The notes beneath the pieces were generated by a model. The model was given only the letters and a program-made list of their open reading frames with translations. It was not told the origin of the DNA and made no database searches. Source: DASPWW01 sp963756745 (GTDB lineage: Bacteria; Actinomycetota; Thermoleophilia; Solirubrobacterales; 70-9). Taken from it: a stretch of 64,000 nt of DNA. The stretch covers positions 262,623 through 326,622 of the forward strand of contig CAVWOU010000009.1 of NCBI GenBank assembly GCA_963756745.1. The letters run 5' to 3'. Shown one piece after another: positions 15,726 through 26,473 of the stretch; position 1 is the stretch's first letter, and each line of letters begins with the position of its first letter. The position numbers were made by a program, and so were the translations under genes.

Positions 15726-18700
15726 ATGCAGTTCCAGATCCTCGGGCCGCTGGAGGTGCGCCGTCAACGGGAGGCAGGTGGCGGTGGGCGCCGCGAAGCA
15801 GCGGGCCCTGCTCGCGATCCTGCTGGTGCACGCGAACGAGCTCGTGTCCAGCGATCGCCTCATCGACGAGCTGTGGCCGCAGCCGCCGGAGACCGCCGCC
15901 AACACCCTCCAGGTGTACGTGGGAAAGCTCCGCAAGGCGCTCGAGCCGGGGCGTGCGCGGGGAGCCCCCGCCGAGGTCCTGATCACCCGCGCTCCCGGGT
16001 ACATGCTTCGCGTCGAGGCGGGGCAGCTCGACGCGGAGCGCTTCGAGAGCCTGCTCGCCGACGGAAGCCGCGCGCGCGAGGCGGGCGAGAGCCCCGCCGC
16101 CGCCGAGCTGCTTCGCGACGCGCTGGCGCTGTGGCGGGGCGACGCGCTCGCCGAGTTCATCTACGAGCCGTTCGCCCAGGGCGAGATCGCCCGGCTGGAG
16201 GAGCTGCGCACGATCGCCCTCGAGGAGCGGCTCGAGGCCGACCTCGCGCTGGGGCGCCACACCGCGGTCGTCGGCGAGCTCGAGGCACTGGTCCGCGAGC
16301 ATCCGCTGCGGGAGCGGCTGCGCGGCCAGCTGATGCTCGCTCTGTATCGCTGCGGACGCCAGGCCGACGCGCTCGAGGTCTACCGCCGGACGCGCGACGC
16401 ACCCTCGACGAGGAGCTCGGGATCGCTCCCGGGCCCGGAGCTCAGCGCCTCGAGAGGGCGATCCTGCGCCAGGAGGCGGAGCTCGAGGTGCCGATCGATG
16501 CCCCGGCCGAGCCGGCGGCACCGGGGGCGCCGCCGAGATCACCGCGGCGCCCGCCGAGACGCGAAAGACCGTCACCGTGCTCGTTGCGCGCGGACTGAGC
16601 GCCGGCGGGCTGGACCCCGAGGCGCTCAGCCGCGAGGACGAGCGCTACCACGCGCGCATCGCCCGGACCGTGGAGCGCTATGGCGGCAGCGATCGCGGGC
16701 AGCCTCGGCAACGCGGTGATGGCGGTGTTCGGCGTCCCGCGAGTGCACGAGGACGACGCGTTCCGCGCGGCGGCGGCCGCGCTCGAGATCTGTACCGCGC
16801 CGACTGGGGATGGGAGTAGCGCGGGCTCAGCGACCCGCGTGGGACTCGCGACCGGCGAGGTCCTGACGAGGGGTCCGGCACGGCGAGCTCGTCGGTTGTG
16901 GGCGAGCCGGTCGACCGCCGCCGGGAGAGCTCGCGGACGCGGCCGCGGCCGGGGAGGTGCTGCTCGGCGACGGACACCGAGCGCTGTTCGCGGGATGCCG
17001 CCACGGGTGGAGCGCGCCGCAGACGGGAGCGCGGATCGGCTGGCGCTTGCTGCGAGGTGGTCCCGCGAGCCGCCCGCCGGTCGCGATCCGCTGCGAGCGC
17101 CCGCTGGTGGGCCGCGACGGCGAGCTCGCCCGGCTCCGGCAGGCGTTCGAGGCCGTGACCCGCGAGCGCGCGCTGCACCTGCTCACGATCCTCGGCACGG
17201 CCGGGATCGGGAAGTCGAGGCTGGCGCAGGAGTTCGCCGCGCGCGCCGGCGGGCGAGGCGACCGTGCTCGCGGGCCGCTGCGTGCCGTACGGCGAGGGGA
17301 TCACGTTCTGGCCGCTGCGCGAGATGGTCGGCCAGCTCACGGCGGTCGGCCGCGCGATCGTGCAGCTCGCTGGCGGCGAGGAGGCGCCGAGCCGCTCGCC
17401 GAGCGGCTCGAGGGGCGATCGGCGCCGGCGGAGGCCGAGCGCCTGGAGGAGATCTTCTGGGCCATCCGGCGGCTGTTCGAGACGATTGCCGCGCGAGCGG
17501 CCCCTGGTCCTCTTCTTCGAGGACGTCCACTGGGCGGAGCCCACCTTCCTCGATCTGGTCGCGTACCTGGCTGAGCGCGGGCGCGGGGCCCGATTCTCCT
17601 CCTCTGCCTCGCCCGTCCCGAGCTGCTCGAGCAGCGACCCGAGTGGGGCGGCGGCAAGGCCAACGCGAGCTCCCTGTTACTGGAGCGCCTTCCCGATGCG
17701 GAGTGCGAGACGCTGATCGACACGCTCGCTGCCGGCCTGGCCCGCGGCCACCCGGCCCGGGTGCTCGAGACCGCCGAGGGAAATCCGCTCTTCCTGGAGC
17801 AGATCCTCGCGCATGGTCGCCGAGGGCGACGGCCCAGGCACGAGCCCCGATCCCGCCGACGATCGCAGGCGCGTCCTGGCGGCCCGCCTCGATCGGCTCG
17901 GCCCGGGCGAGCGGGCCGTGATCGAGCCGCGCCGCCGTGGTCGGCAAGGAGTTCTCGGCGAGCGGCCGTGGTGGACCTGGCTTCCGGACGACGCGCGCGC
18001 CATTCGCGCTCCAGGCATCTGGAGGTCGCTAGTCGGCAAGGAGCTGCTGAACCCGGTGCGCTCGCTGCCCGGGCAGCGAGTCGTTCCGGTTTCGCCACAT
18101 GCTGATCCAGCAGGCGGCCTACCGCGCGATCCCCAAGCGCCTGCGCGCTGGCTTCACGAGCGGGTCGCGGAGTGGCTGGAGCGAGGACGCCGGCGGAAGG
18201 GACCGCCGAGTACGCCGAGACCGCCGGCTACCACCTCGAGCAGACCTACCGCTACCGGGCCGAGCTGGGCCCGGTCGGCGACGAGGACCGCCGAGCTGGC
18301 GCGCCGCGCCGCCGAGCTGCTCGCCTCCGCCGGGGCGCGGGCGTTCGGTCGCGGCGACATGCCGGCGTCGGTCAACCTGCTGGGACGCTCCGTCTCCCTG
18401 CTGGACGGCGACGATCGCGCCGCGCTCGAGCTGCTGCCCGATCTCGGGCTACGCGCTGTTCGAGATCGGCGAGCTGGAGCGAGGCGAGCAGCGTGCTCGC
18501 CGACGCGATCGAGCGCGGGCGATCCCTCGGGGATCGCGCACGTCGAGTGGAGCGCGATCGTGAAGCTCGGCAACGTCAGCATGTACACGAGAGCCCGAGA
18601 GCATGGACGCTGAGAGCCTGATCGCGACGCGTCCGCGGCGATCGACGTGCTTGAGGAGCTCGGGGACGACCTCGGCCTGGCCAGGGCGTGGAGCCTGCTC

Positions 18701-19598
18701 GCGGAGGCCCGCTGGATCACCGGCGCGATGGCCGAGGCGACGCGAGGCGTACGAGCACGCGGCGCGAGCACGCCCGGCGCGCCGGCAGCCGGCGAGAGGA
18801 GGCGTGGGCGCTCGGTGCGGTCGCGATGGCGCTCCTTTACGGTCCGACCGCCGGCCGCGGAGGCGACTCGCACGACCGAGCGGCTGCTCGCGAGGCGGCC
18901 GGGGAACCTCGTCCTCGAGGCGAACCTGGCGGGCTTTCTGGCCGTGCCACGAGGCGATGACCGGCCGCTTCGAGGAGGCGAGAGCACACATCGCGCAGAG
19001 CCGCGAGCGGCTCGCCGACCTCGGGCTCAGGTGGCAGGCGGGCGTCCAGGAGCTGCTGCGCGGCTACATCGAGCTGCTCGGCGGCGATCCCGTCGCCGCC
19101 GAGCGCTACATGCGGGCAGCGCGGGATCGTTCATGCGCGATCGGCGACAAGTGGTTCCTGTCGAGCTCGGCCTTGGTGGACCTGCCGCGACCCGTCTACG
19201 AGCAGGGGCGCTACGACGAGGCGCTTCGCCCTGCGTCGAGCGCGATCGACGAGGTGCCGGCGCCGGCCGATGTCGAGTGGCAGATCAAGCGCAGGGGCGT
19301 TCGCGCCAGGCTGCTCGCGCGGGAGGGGCGAGTCGAGGAGGCCGAGCGCCTGGCTCGCGAGGGCGTCGCGGTCGGCGCGCGGACCGACGAGCTGTGGTTC
19401 CGCGCCGACGCGGTGATCGACCTCGCGGACGTGCTGCGGGTGGCGGGCCGGCGCGGAGGAGGCCGCCGACACCGCGGAGGAGGCGCTGCGCCTCTACGAG
19501 CGCAAGGGCATCGTCCCGTCGGCGGCGCGCGCCCGGGCTCTCGTCGAGGAGCTTCGGGGCGAGGCGCCCGGGTGTCACGAGTCGACCCGACCCGATGA
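15726..19598 (+). pseudogene. Giant BTAD / cyclase-like / AAA / TPR transcriptional regulator, frame broken many times
   Basis: Pieces in all three frames line up, in order, as one regulator of about 1,290 residues. A winged helix opens it (QFQILGPLEV ... AKQRALLAILLVHANELVSSDRLIDELWP ... LQVYVGKLRKAL), then a BTAD helical domain to about 16440. From about 16570 to 17060 comes a class III cyclase-homology domain (TVTVLVARG ... GNAVMAVFGVPRVHEDDAFRAA ... GLATGEVL) in which the usual metal-binding Asp positions are lost. A STAND/AAA ATPase follows (RPLVGRDGELARL; Walker A GTAGIGKS near 17200; Walker B LFFEDVHWAE near 17530), then TPR-like repeats to the end. The stop at 19598 overlaps the epimerase ATG. 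At least ten indels but essentially no nonsense substitutions suggest sequencing error. Confidence 0.78.
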
Positions 19599-20575
19599 GG
19601 GTCCTGGTGACGGGAGCGACGGGGAAGGTCGGAAACGCCGTCGCCCGCCAAGCGGTCGAGCGCGGCGACGAGGTCGTCGCGCTGGTTCGAGACACGGACC
19701 GCGCCCGCTCCCCGCTTCCGGCCGGGGTCGAGCTGGTGCGCGGAGACGTCACCGACGTCGCCTCGGTTCACCGCGCGGCGGCTGGCGTCGACGGTGTCTT
19801 CAACTGCATGGGGATCTTCGAGCAATGGCTGCGCGATCCTGGCGAGTTCGATCGCGTCAACGCTGTCGGCGCCGCCAACGTCGTCGCGGCCGCGCGGCAG
19901 GCGGGCGCACGGCGGGTCGTCCACACCTCGACCTACGACGTCTTCCACGCCGAGCGGGGAGGCACGGTGCGAGAGCACGGGCTCGCCGAGTACCCGAAGG
20001 GCACGCCGTACGAGCGCTCCAAGCAGCGGGCCGAGCAGCTGGTGCTCGCGGAGGCCGCCCACGGGATCGAGGTCGTGATCGTCAATCCCGGCGGGATCTA
20101 CGGCCCGGGGCCATGGGCCGAGGCGGGGTTCGACGCGATGTTCCGCGACGTGGTCCTGGGACGGCTGCGGGTCGTGGAGCCGGGAGGTGCGGCGCTGGCG
20201 CTCGCCGAGGACGTAGCCGCGGCCCATCTCGCCGCCTTCGACCGCGGGCGGGCCGGGGAGCGCTACATAGCGGCGAACGGCTTCGCAACCGTCCGCGAGA
20301 TGTGCGAGGCGGCGGTCGCGGCCGCGGGTCGCGGAAGGGTGCCGCGCACGATCCCCGCCGGTGTCGCGCGGGCGCTCGCGGGCGGCGGCGAGCTGCTCGC
20401 GAGGCTGACGCGGCGCCCGCCGCTGGTGGCCTCCGGAGACCTCCAATGGTTGTTATGGCAGGCCCGCGCCGACGCCTCGAAGGCCGAGCGTGAGCTCGGG
20501 GTAACGTTCACGCCCTGGCCGGAGGGGATCCGCCGTACTGTCGAGTGGCTGCTCGACGATTCCGGGCAGCTGTAG
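19595..20575 (+). CDS. NAD-dependent epimerase/dehydratase (extended SDR)
   Basis: 326 residues. The Rossmann signature VTGATGKVG (5-13) binds NAD(P), HTSTYDVF supplies the active-site Ser/Thr strand, and YERSK (Tyr-x-x-x-Lys) is the catalytic pair. VNPGGIYGPG follows, as in nucleotide-sugar epimerases, dihydroflavonol reductase-like and 3-beta-HSD-like enzymes. The substrate is not predictable; hydrophobic residues after YGPG suggest a small or lipid-like substrate rather than a UDP-sugar. The ATG overlaps the stop of the giant regulator (ATGA), so the two are translationally coupled and the enzyme may be under its control. Confidence 0.88.
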   Translation: MRVLVTGATGKVGNAVARQAVERGDEVVALVRDTDRARSPLPAGVELVRGDVTDVASVHRAAAGVDGVFNCMGIFEQWLRDPGEFDRVNAVGAANVVAAARQAGARRVVHTSTYDVFHAERGGTVREHGLAEYPKGTPYERSKQRAEQLVLAEAAHGIEVVIVNPGGIYGPGPWAEAGFDAMFRDVVLGRLRVVEPGGAALALAEDVAAAHLAAFDRGRAGERYIAANGFATVREMCEAAVAAAGRGRVPRTIPAGVARALAGGGELLARLTRRPPLVASGDLQWLLWQARADASKAERELGVTFTPWPEGIRRTVEWLLDDSGQL

Positions 20576-20595
20576 CCGGGGTCAGGAGAAAGCCG

Positions 20596-21549
20596 ATGCC
20601 TCCGTTTCCGAAGCCGTCCTTCACCTACAACTACCGGCTCGAGACGCAGCTGGCGGCGCTTCAGCGCCACCGCGACTCGGAGAGCCGCGACGTCCCGGAG
20701 AAGGCCGAGGACCGGCTCCTGGTCGCGACCTGGAACGTCGCCAACCTCGGCGTGCAGGAGCGCAGCGAGGCCGACTACCGGCTGATCGCCGAGATCGTCA
20801 CCTGGTTCGACATGGTGGCGCTGCAGGAGGTGAACGACAACCTCGCCGGGGTGCGCGAGATCCGCGAGCAGCTGCCGGACACCTACCAGATGCTGTTCTC
20901 CGACGCCGCCGGAAACAACGAGCGGCTCACCTTCATCTACGACTCCACCAAGGTCAAACAGGGCGAGGAGGTGGGCGAGGTCGCGATCCCGCCCAGCGAG
21001 CTCGACCACATCGATCTCCCGGACAGCGAGCAGGAATTCGAGGGCTTCGACCGCAATCCCTACCTGGCCCTGTTCCAGGCCGGGTCGTTCCTGTTCGAGC
21101 TCGTCAACGTCCACCTCTACTTCGGATCCGAGAGCGCGGCCTCGATCGACCGCCGCCGCCTCGAGACCCTGGCGGTGGCGCGCTGGGCCGACCAGCGCCG
21201 CAGCAGCCCGTACGCGTCCACCGCGGACATCATCCCGCTCGGCGACTTCAACCTCCCCAAGGCCGAGCCCGGCGATCCGATCTACGACCAGCTCACCGGC
21301 CGCGGGCTGCACGTCCCCACGCACTCGACGCAGATCGGCTCCAGCATCGCCTCTGACAGCCATTACGACCAGGTCGTCTTCTTCCCCGGCGAGACCGAGG
21401 CGCAGTTCAGCGGGCGGATCGGGGTATTCGACTTCGACGGAGCGCTGTTCCACGTGCTATGGGACTCGCGGCCGCTGAAGGACTTCCTTGCCTTCGTGCG
21501 CTACCACATCTCCGACCATCGGCCGCTGTGGGCCGAGTTCATGATCTAA
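20596..21549 (+). CDS. Endonuclease/exonuclease/phosphatase family protein
   Basis: 317 residues with the EEP (DNase I-like) motifs in order: LVATWNVANLG (catalytic Asn), VALQEVND (metal-binding Glu), FELVNVHLY (His), IIPLGDFNLP (Asp-x-Asn) and HISDHRPLWAEF (final Asp-His). It hydrolyses phosphodiesters or phosphomonoesters using Mg2+; nucleic acid is one possible substrate. No signal peptide is seen. AGGAGAA precedes the ATG at 20596, 20 bases after the epimerase stop. Confidence 0.88.
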   Translation: MPPFPKPSFTYNYRLETQLAALQRHRDSESRDVPEKAEDRLLVATWNVANLGVQERSEADYRLIAEIVTWFDMVALQEVNDNLAGVREIREQLPDTYQMLFSDAAGNNERLTFIYDSTKVKQGEEVGEVAIPPSELDHIDLPDSEQEFEGFDRNPYLALFQAGSFLFELVNVHLYFGSESAASIDRRRLETLAVARWADQRRSSPYASTADIIPLGDFNLPKAEPGDPIYDQLTGRGLHVPTHSTQIGSSIASDSHYDQVVFFPGETEAQFSGRIGVFDFDGALFHVLWDSRPLKDFLAFVRYHISDHRPLWAEFMI

Positions 21550-21605
21550 CCCCACGCCCGACTTCCCGGCGATGTCCTTCTCCAGCTGCTGCCCCGTTCT
21601 GGGCG

Positions 21606-24205
21606 TCACGGCCGCTCGACCACGGCCAGCGGGAACACGTCGGCGATCACGTACAGCCTCACGCTCGGCGGGGAGCTCCGTGCCGGGCGGGATCTCGACC
21701 CGCGCGCCCGTAAGGTTGCCCCGCGCGTCGGCCGTCGTCGAGGTGAGCGCCTTGTAGTCGAGGTTGAGCGGCTCGCCGGTCGCGGCGTCGGTGAGCAGGA
21801 TCGAGGCGACGTGGCGCGAGGCCGGGTAGCGCGCGCCGCCGGCAAGCGAGAACGTCGCCTCGGCGGCGCCGGCCGCGCCCGCCGGTCGGCCGCTCGAGAT
21901 CGACGGATTCGACGCGCAGCCCGCTTGGGCGGCGGTTGGCTTTGCCGCGGCGGTCGTACGCGTCGGTGATGAACGTCCCCGAGGACACGAGCTTGCCGCC
22001 CGCGTTGCACAGCCCGGTGAGCGGCAGGAACGGCCCGTACACCGGCACATCGGCGCAGATCGTCTCCGCGTACAGGTTCGCCCCCGGCCGCATCGTCAGG
22101 TCGCGGCGGAGCTGGCCGCGGAGCTGGAACACGTCGAGCGGGACCGGGCCGAAGCTGAACGTCAGCGTCAGGTCCTCGGCCGAGAGGATCAGCGAGTCGC
22201 GGCGGTAGCGGCCGAGGAGCGGGAACGCGAACTCGCTCGCCGGGTCCGCCACCGGGACGCCGCCGCGGCCGCGGCGCGCGCCGACGATCCAGAACAGCGC
22301 CGTGCCCTCGCCGTTCGCGTCGGGCGGGGTGATGTCGAGCGTCCCGACGATCCAGTCGTAGCTGTCGAAGCCGATCTGGTTCACGCTCGGCAGGAACGGC
22401 GGCAGCGGTATCGCGAGGCGGCGCATGTTGAGCGCCGTGACGCGGCCGTGCTTGACGCGGAGCGGCGGGCGCTTCAGCCGTGCCGGTGCGGTCCGGAAGC
22501 GGATTCCGTCGTCGAAGGCCCCGGACCCGCGGCCCTCGGCGGCCCACTCGCCGGCGACGTCGAGCTCGTACTCGGTGTCGGGGCGCAGGAAGCCGGTCGG
22601 GAGGACGTGGAGGAAGTGCCCGTCGCCGGACAGCTCGGCCGTGAACGGGAACCCGGGCCGCGGCGTGACTAGGCCGTCGGCCGCGCCCTGCATCGCCGCG
22701 TCGAGCGTCTCGCCTCCCTCGCGGACGACGAGGCGCCCGATCGGCGAGCTCGCCGCCGGCACGCGTTTGCCGAGCCGGTCGCCGAGCTTCGTGTTCCCGC
22801 CCGGCGTCACCGGGTAGACCTCGGTCGCGTCGTTCGGGAACTCCTCCCCCGGGTGGGTGTCGCAGCGGCGGCTGTCGCGGCCGGCGCGCAGGCACCACTC
22901 GTAAGGCACGTGGATCAGGTGCCCGTGCTCGCCCGCGATGTAGACGCCGCGGCGCCCCAGCGCCGGGGACGCGTTGAGGTCGTCGCGGTCGGAGAGGACG
23001 CGGCTTCGCGGCGTCGCGTCGTAGGACCACCGCCGGGTGCCGTCGTCGCCGTTCAGCGCGTAGAGCTTGCCGTTCGCCGAGCCGAAGTAGACGATCTCGC
23101 CGCCGCCGCGCGGCGCGCGCCCGATCGCCGGCGAGGAGCGGATCGGGTCGCCGGTGTCGTGGCGCCACACCATGCTTCCGTCGGGCGCGAGCTTGTACAG
23201 CGAGCCGTCCGTCGACCCGACGTAGATCGCGTCCGTGCGCCCGCCGGCGTCCGTGCTCAGCGCCGGCGAGCTGTAGATGTGGTCGGCGGTCGGGAACTCC
23301 CACCTCACCTCGCCGGTGTCGGGGTCGAGCGCGTACAGGATGCCGTCGAACGAGCCGATGTACACGGTGCCGTCCGAGCCGATCGCCGGCGAGGAGGTGA
23401 CGAACCCGACCGTGAGCCGGTTCCACAGCTCCTCGCCCGCCGGGTCGAGCGCGTGGATGAAGAGGTCGAGCGAGCCGAAGTACTCGTTCCCGTCCTCGCC
23501 GATCCCGACCGCCGACCAGACGGAGTTCTCGGTCGGGAACAGCCACCGAAGCGACCCGTCGGGGTTGAGCGCGTAGAGCCCGCCGCCGGTGTTGCCGGCG
23601 TAAAGCGTCCCGCCCGGCCCGATCACGACGTTGCCCTCCCACCAGTTGACGATCTGGCCCTCCCCGGGCGGGCGCGTCGGCTCGAACGTCCACGCGATCC
23701 GCTTCGAGCGCGCGAGGTCGCGGCGGCCGAGCTTGCGCAGCCGGTACAGCTTCTCGTCGCCGGAGCCGAAGGTCAGCGTCTTCGAGCCGAGCTCGGGGTC
23801 GCGCGCGCCGAGCGCCGCCGCCGAGTCGATCACGCCGCCGGTGCGGAAGCGCCACCGCAGCCCGCCGCCGGGCCCGACCGCGTACAGGTACCCGTCGGCC
23901 GAACCGGCGTAGACCGTCCCGTCGCCGCCGATAACCGGGGTGCTGAAGATCCCCTTCCCGGTGCGATACCGCCACGGGTCGTCGCCGCGGTGGTAGCGCG
24001 CGCGGATCGGGCTCAGCCCGGTGTTTCGCTGGTCGCGGCGGAACATCGGCCACGGCGAGCCCGGGTCGACCGGGACGTCGTAGGTGAAGCTCGCCCGCTC
24101 GCCGCTCGACGCCGCGGCGGCGGGCGGGGCGAGCGCGGCGACGGCGACGAGCGCGGCCGCGACGCACGTGCAGCCCGCCCGCACCGATGTATGCCTCCCG
24201 CTCAC
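21606..24205 (-). pseudogene. Large secreted PQQ-type beta-propeller protein, frame broken near the C-terminus
   Basis: About 866 residues. A signal peptide (VAAALVAVAALAPPAAAAS) precedes a mature protein beginning DPGSPWPMFRRDQRNTGLSP, the usual entry to the propeller. Eight or more blades carry motifs such as PVIGGDGTVYAGSADGYLYAV, PAIGSDGTVYIGSFDGILYAL and LSTDAGGRTDAIYVGSTDGSLY. They resemble PQQ/BamB-like blades with aspartate turns. The C-terminal third is a beta-sandwich region of unknown type (TEYELDVAGEWAAEGRG ... GTLDITPPDANGEGTALFWI). Two frame changes near 21900 and 21670 separate the last 90 residues, ending VIADVFPLAVVERP. The start is a GTG at 24205 or 24184. It is divergent from the agmatinase-family gene by 41 bases; a secreted scaffold or dehydrogenase-like role cannot be decided. 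Confidence 0.75.
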
Positions 24206-24246
24206 CGGCGGGGCGAGTCTAGATTCTTTCGGCCAGACTTCGAGCG

Positions 24247-25224
24247 GTGGAAGCCGGCCAGCCCCCCACCTGGGCCGCGCCGCGGACGTTCTTCGGGGTC
24301 CCGAGCGTCCGGGATCTCACCGACCTCGACGCGCAGGTGGCGTTCCTCGGCGTCCCCTACGACGGCGGAACGCCCCAGCCCGGCCTCGGAGGGATCCCCA
24401 CCGGCCAGTCGCTGGGCCCGGCCGCGGCGCGGCAGGCGAGCTACGACCAGTTCGAGTACAGCGACCCACCGGGGTCCGAGCGCGCCGACGGCGCGATCGG
24501 CTGGTACGACGTCGAGGCCGACCGCGACTATCTCGTCGGCGTGACGATGGCCGACGCCGGCGACGTCGTTATCCAGGGGTCCGACGTCGAGGGCAACTAT
24601 GCGCGGATCACCGCGGCCGCGCGCGGGATCGCGGAGCGCGGCGCGCTGATGGTCGCGGTCGGCGGCGACCACTCGATCAGCTACCCGCTCGGGCTCGGAA
24701 TGGAGCCGCTCGGCGAGCTCGACGTCGTCCACGTCGACGCCCACACCGACTTCATCGACGTGCTCGACGGTTCGCGGCTGACCGGCGCGAGCCAGCTGCG
24801 GCGGCTCGCCGAGCTCGACTTCGTGCGCAACGTCAGCGCGCTCGGGGTCCGCAACGTGGCCCGCGAGGAGGTCGATGGCATGAGGGAGCTCGGCGGCAGG
24901 TGGGCGACGAGCCTCGACGTAATCGATACCGGGCCCGCGAAGGTCGTGCGCGAGACCGTCCCCGAGGCCGACCGTCTCTACGTCTCGATCGACCTCGACG
25001 TGCTCGACGCATCCGTAGCGCCCGGTCACTCGCTCCCGGAGCCCGGCGGGCTGAGCTACCGCCAGCTCCGCGCGATCCTCGTCGAGGTGGCGCGCCGCGG
25101 CCGGGTGATCGGGTTCGACGTCGTCGAGCTCAACCCGTCGCGCGATCCGTCGGGGACGACGGCGCGCGTCGCGACGTGGATCGTCACCCACTTCCTCAGC
25201 GAGATCTTCGACCAGCCGCGCTGA
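24247..25224 (+). CDS. Agmatinase/arginase (ureohydrolase) family enzyme
   Basis: 325 residues with the di-manganese signatures: GGDHS at 139-143, DAHTD at 164-168 and SIDLDVLD near 246-253. GVPYDGGTPQPGLGGIPTGQSLGP near residue 35 is typical of the agmatinase branch. The enzyme hydrolyses a guanidino group to urea; the substrate could be agmatine, guanidinobutyrate or a related compound. The start is GTG at 24247. The 3' end overlaps the end of the convergent LysR gene by 29 bases, a tight arrangement that could allow mutual control. Confidence 0.9.
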   Translation: MEAGQPPTWAAPRTFFGVPSVRDLTDLDAQVAFLGVPYDGGTPQPGLGGIPTGQSLGPAAARQASYDQFEYSDPPGSERADGAIGWYDVEADRDYLVGVTMADAGDVVIQGSDVEGNYARITAAARGIAERGALMVAVGGDHSISYPLGLGMEPLGELDVVHVDAHTDFIDVLDGSRLTGASQLRRLAELDFVRNVSALGVRNVAREEVDGMRELGGRWATSLDVIDTGPAKVVRETVPEADRLYVSIDLDVLDASVAPGHSLPEPGGLSYRQLRAILVEVARRGRVIGFDVVELNPSRDPSGTTARVATWIVTHFLSEIFDQPR

Positions 25225-26098
25225 CGCCGGTCTCGGTTCGCGCGAACTCGATGAACGCGCGGGCGGCCGGCGACATGTGGCGGCGCTCGCGCCACAGAAG
25301 CGCCACCGGCATGCGGACCGATGGCTTCAGGCCGCGGACCTCGACCGGCGGTCCCTCCCGTCGCGTCAGCGACCGCGGCAGGATCCCGCACCCGAACCCG
25401 CCGGAGACGAGGCAGCGGAGCAGGAACGGGTCGCCGCTCTCGAGCGCGAGGCGGAATGTCTCTCCGGCGCTCGCGAAGAAGGCGTCGCCGGCCGCCTTGG
25501 ACGCCGAGCCGGTACGCGGCATGACGATCGGGAAGTCGCGCAGGTCGCGAGCGGTCAGGCGACCCCTTCCCGGCGCGCGGCCGGGGCCGAAGACCGCCAC
25601 CAGCTCCTCCTCGCTGAGTCGCTCGACGACGAGCTCGTCCGGAGGCTGCGACGCGAGCATCGAGAACGCGGCGTGGATCTCGTCCTCGACCAGGTAGCGG
25701 AGCATGTCGCCGGCGGTGCCCTCGCGCATGTCGATCTCGATTCCGGGGTGCGCCTCGCTGAAGCGCGCCAGCAGCATCGGCACGTCGATCTCCCCGGCGG
25801 GAAGCAGCGCGCCGACCGAGATCTGTCCGCGGATCAGGCCGTTGAGCTCGTCGATCTCGCTGCGCACGCCGTCGATCTCGGCGATCACGGCGCGCGCCCG
25901 ATCCGCGACCGCGTCGCCGGCCTCGGTCGTGGCGACGCTGCGGCTCGTGCGCTCGAACAGCTCCGTGCCGAGCTCCGCCTCGAGGCGGCGGATCTGGTGC
26001 GAGAGCGCCGACTGGGCGACGTGGAGCTCGTCCGCGGCGCGGGTGAAGTGGCGGTGGCGCGCGACCGCCTCGACGTATCTGAGTTGGCGCAGCTCCAT
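25196..26098 (-). CDS. LysR-type transcriptional regulator
   Basis: 300 residues. Residues 1-60 are the LysR winged helix (MELRQLRYVEAVARHRHFTRAADELHVAQSALSHQIRRLEAELG), followed by a linker helix and a periplasmic-binding-like effector domain (about 90-290, RGQISVGALLPAG ... VDEDEIHAAFSMLA-type pattern ... GGFGCGILPRSL). The family binds a small metabolite and activates divergent or nearby genes. A palindromic LysR-type box lies just ahead of its start, between it and the acetyltransferase-linked gene. The agmatinase-family gene it faces tail-to-tail may also be a target. Confidence 0.92.
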   Translation of the reverse strand: MELRQLRYVEAVARHRHFTRAADELHVAQSALSHQIRRLEAELGTELFERTSRSVATTEAGDAVADRARAVIAEIDGVRSEIDELNGLIRGQISVGALLPAGEIDVPMLLARFSEAHPGIEIDMREGTAGDMLRYLVEDEIHAAFSMLASQPPDELVVERLSEEELVAVFGPGRAPGRGRLTARDLRDFPIVMPRTGSASKAAGDAFFASAGETFRLALESGDPFLLRCLVSGGFGCGILPRSLTRREGPPVEVRGLKPSVRMPVALLWRERRHMSPAARAFIEFARTETGVSAAGRRSR

Positions 26099-26103
26099 CG
26101 CCG

Positions 26104-26126
26104 ATCAATCGTAAAACACGATTGAT
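26104..26126. promoter_or_regulatory. Palindromic LysR-type operator
   Basis: ATCAATCGT and ACGATTGAT flank a five-base AT-rich centre, a 23-bp imperfectly centred dyad containing the T-N11-A LysR signature. It lies 5 bases upstream of the LysR start and 54 bases upstream of the divergent gene. A further ATTGAT half-site occurs at about 26148. This is the expected place for autoregulation and divergent activation. The local AT-richness stands out in this GC-rich part of the window. Confidence 0.65.
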
Positions 26127-26179
26127 GCCGTGACAACGACATCTTGCATTGATCGTCGGAGGGCGGCACACTCTTCCCC

Positions 26180-26473
26180 ATGGAAGCCGTCACCCTCCGC
26201 CCCACGAACGCAGCCGACCGGCCCGCCCTTCAGCGCCTCGCCGAGCTCGAGTCGCGTTGGTTCCCGCCCCCCGGACCCCATCTCGTCGCGGTCACCGAAG
26301 GGCGCGTCGACGCCGCGATCTCGCTCAGCAGCGGCGAGGTGATCGCGGACCCGTTCCGGCGTACCGCCGAGCTGTGCGACCTGCTGCGATTCCACGCCAA
26401 GACGAGGCGCGTCGCTCGCGACGATCGGCGTGCGCGCCGAGCCCGTCCGCGTCCTGCGCTGGCGCCGACATGA
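26180..26473 (+). CDS. Small protein of unknown function coupled to an acetyltransferase gene
   Basis: 97 residues starting MEAVTLRPTNAADRPALQRLAELESRWFPPPGPHLVAVTEGRVDAAISLSSGEVIADPFRRTAELCDLL. The pattern of the first 70 residues (TLRPTNAADRPAL, then VAVTEGRVDAAISL) resembles the first half of a GNAT domain, ending in a basic tail. It may be a truncated acetyltransferase, or a short partner of the following full GNAT protein. Its stop overlaps the next ATG as ATGA. It is transcribed divergently from LysR across the palindrome and is therefore a candidate target of that regulator. Confidence 0.6.
   Translation: MEAVTLRPTNAADRPALQRLAELESRWFPPPGPHLVAVTEGRVDAAISLSSGEVIADPFRRTAELCDLLRFHAKTRRVARDDRRARRARPRPALAPT

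Noticed and set aside
22853..24544. A long plus-strand open frame opposite the beta-propeller gene
   Set aside because: It is Val/Arg/Ala-rich with no signal or motif, while the minus-strand frame shows clear propeller blades.
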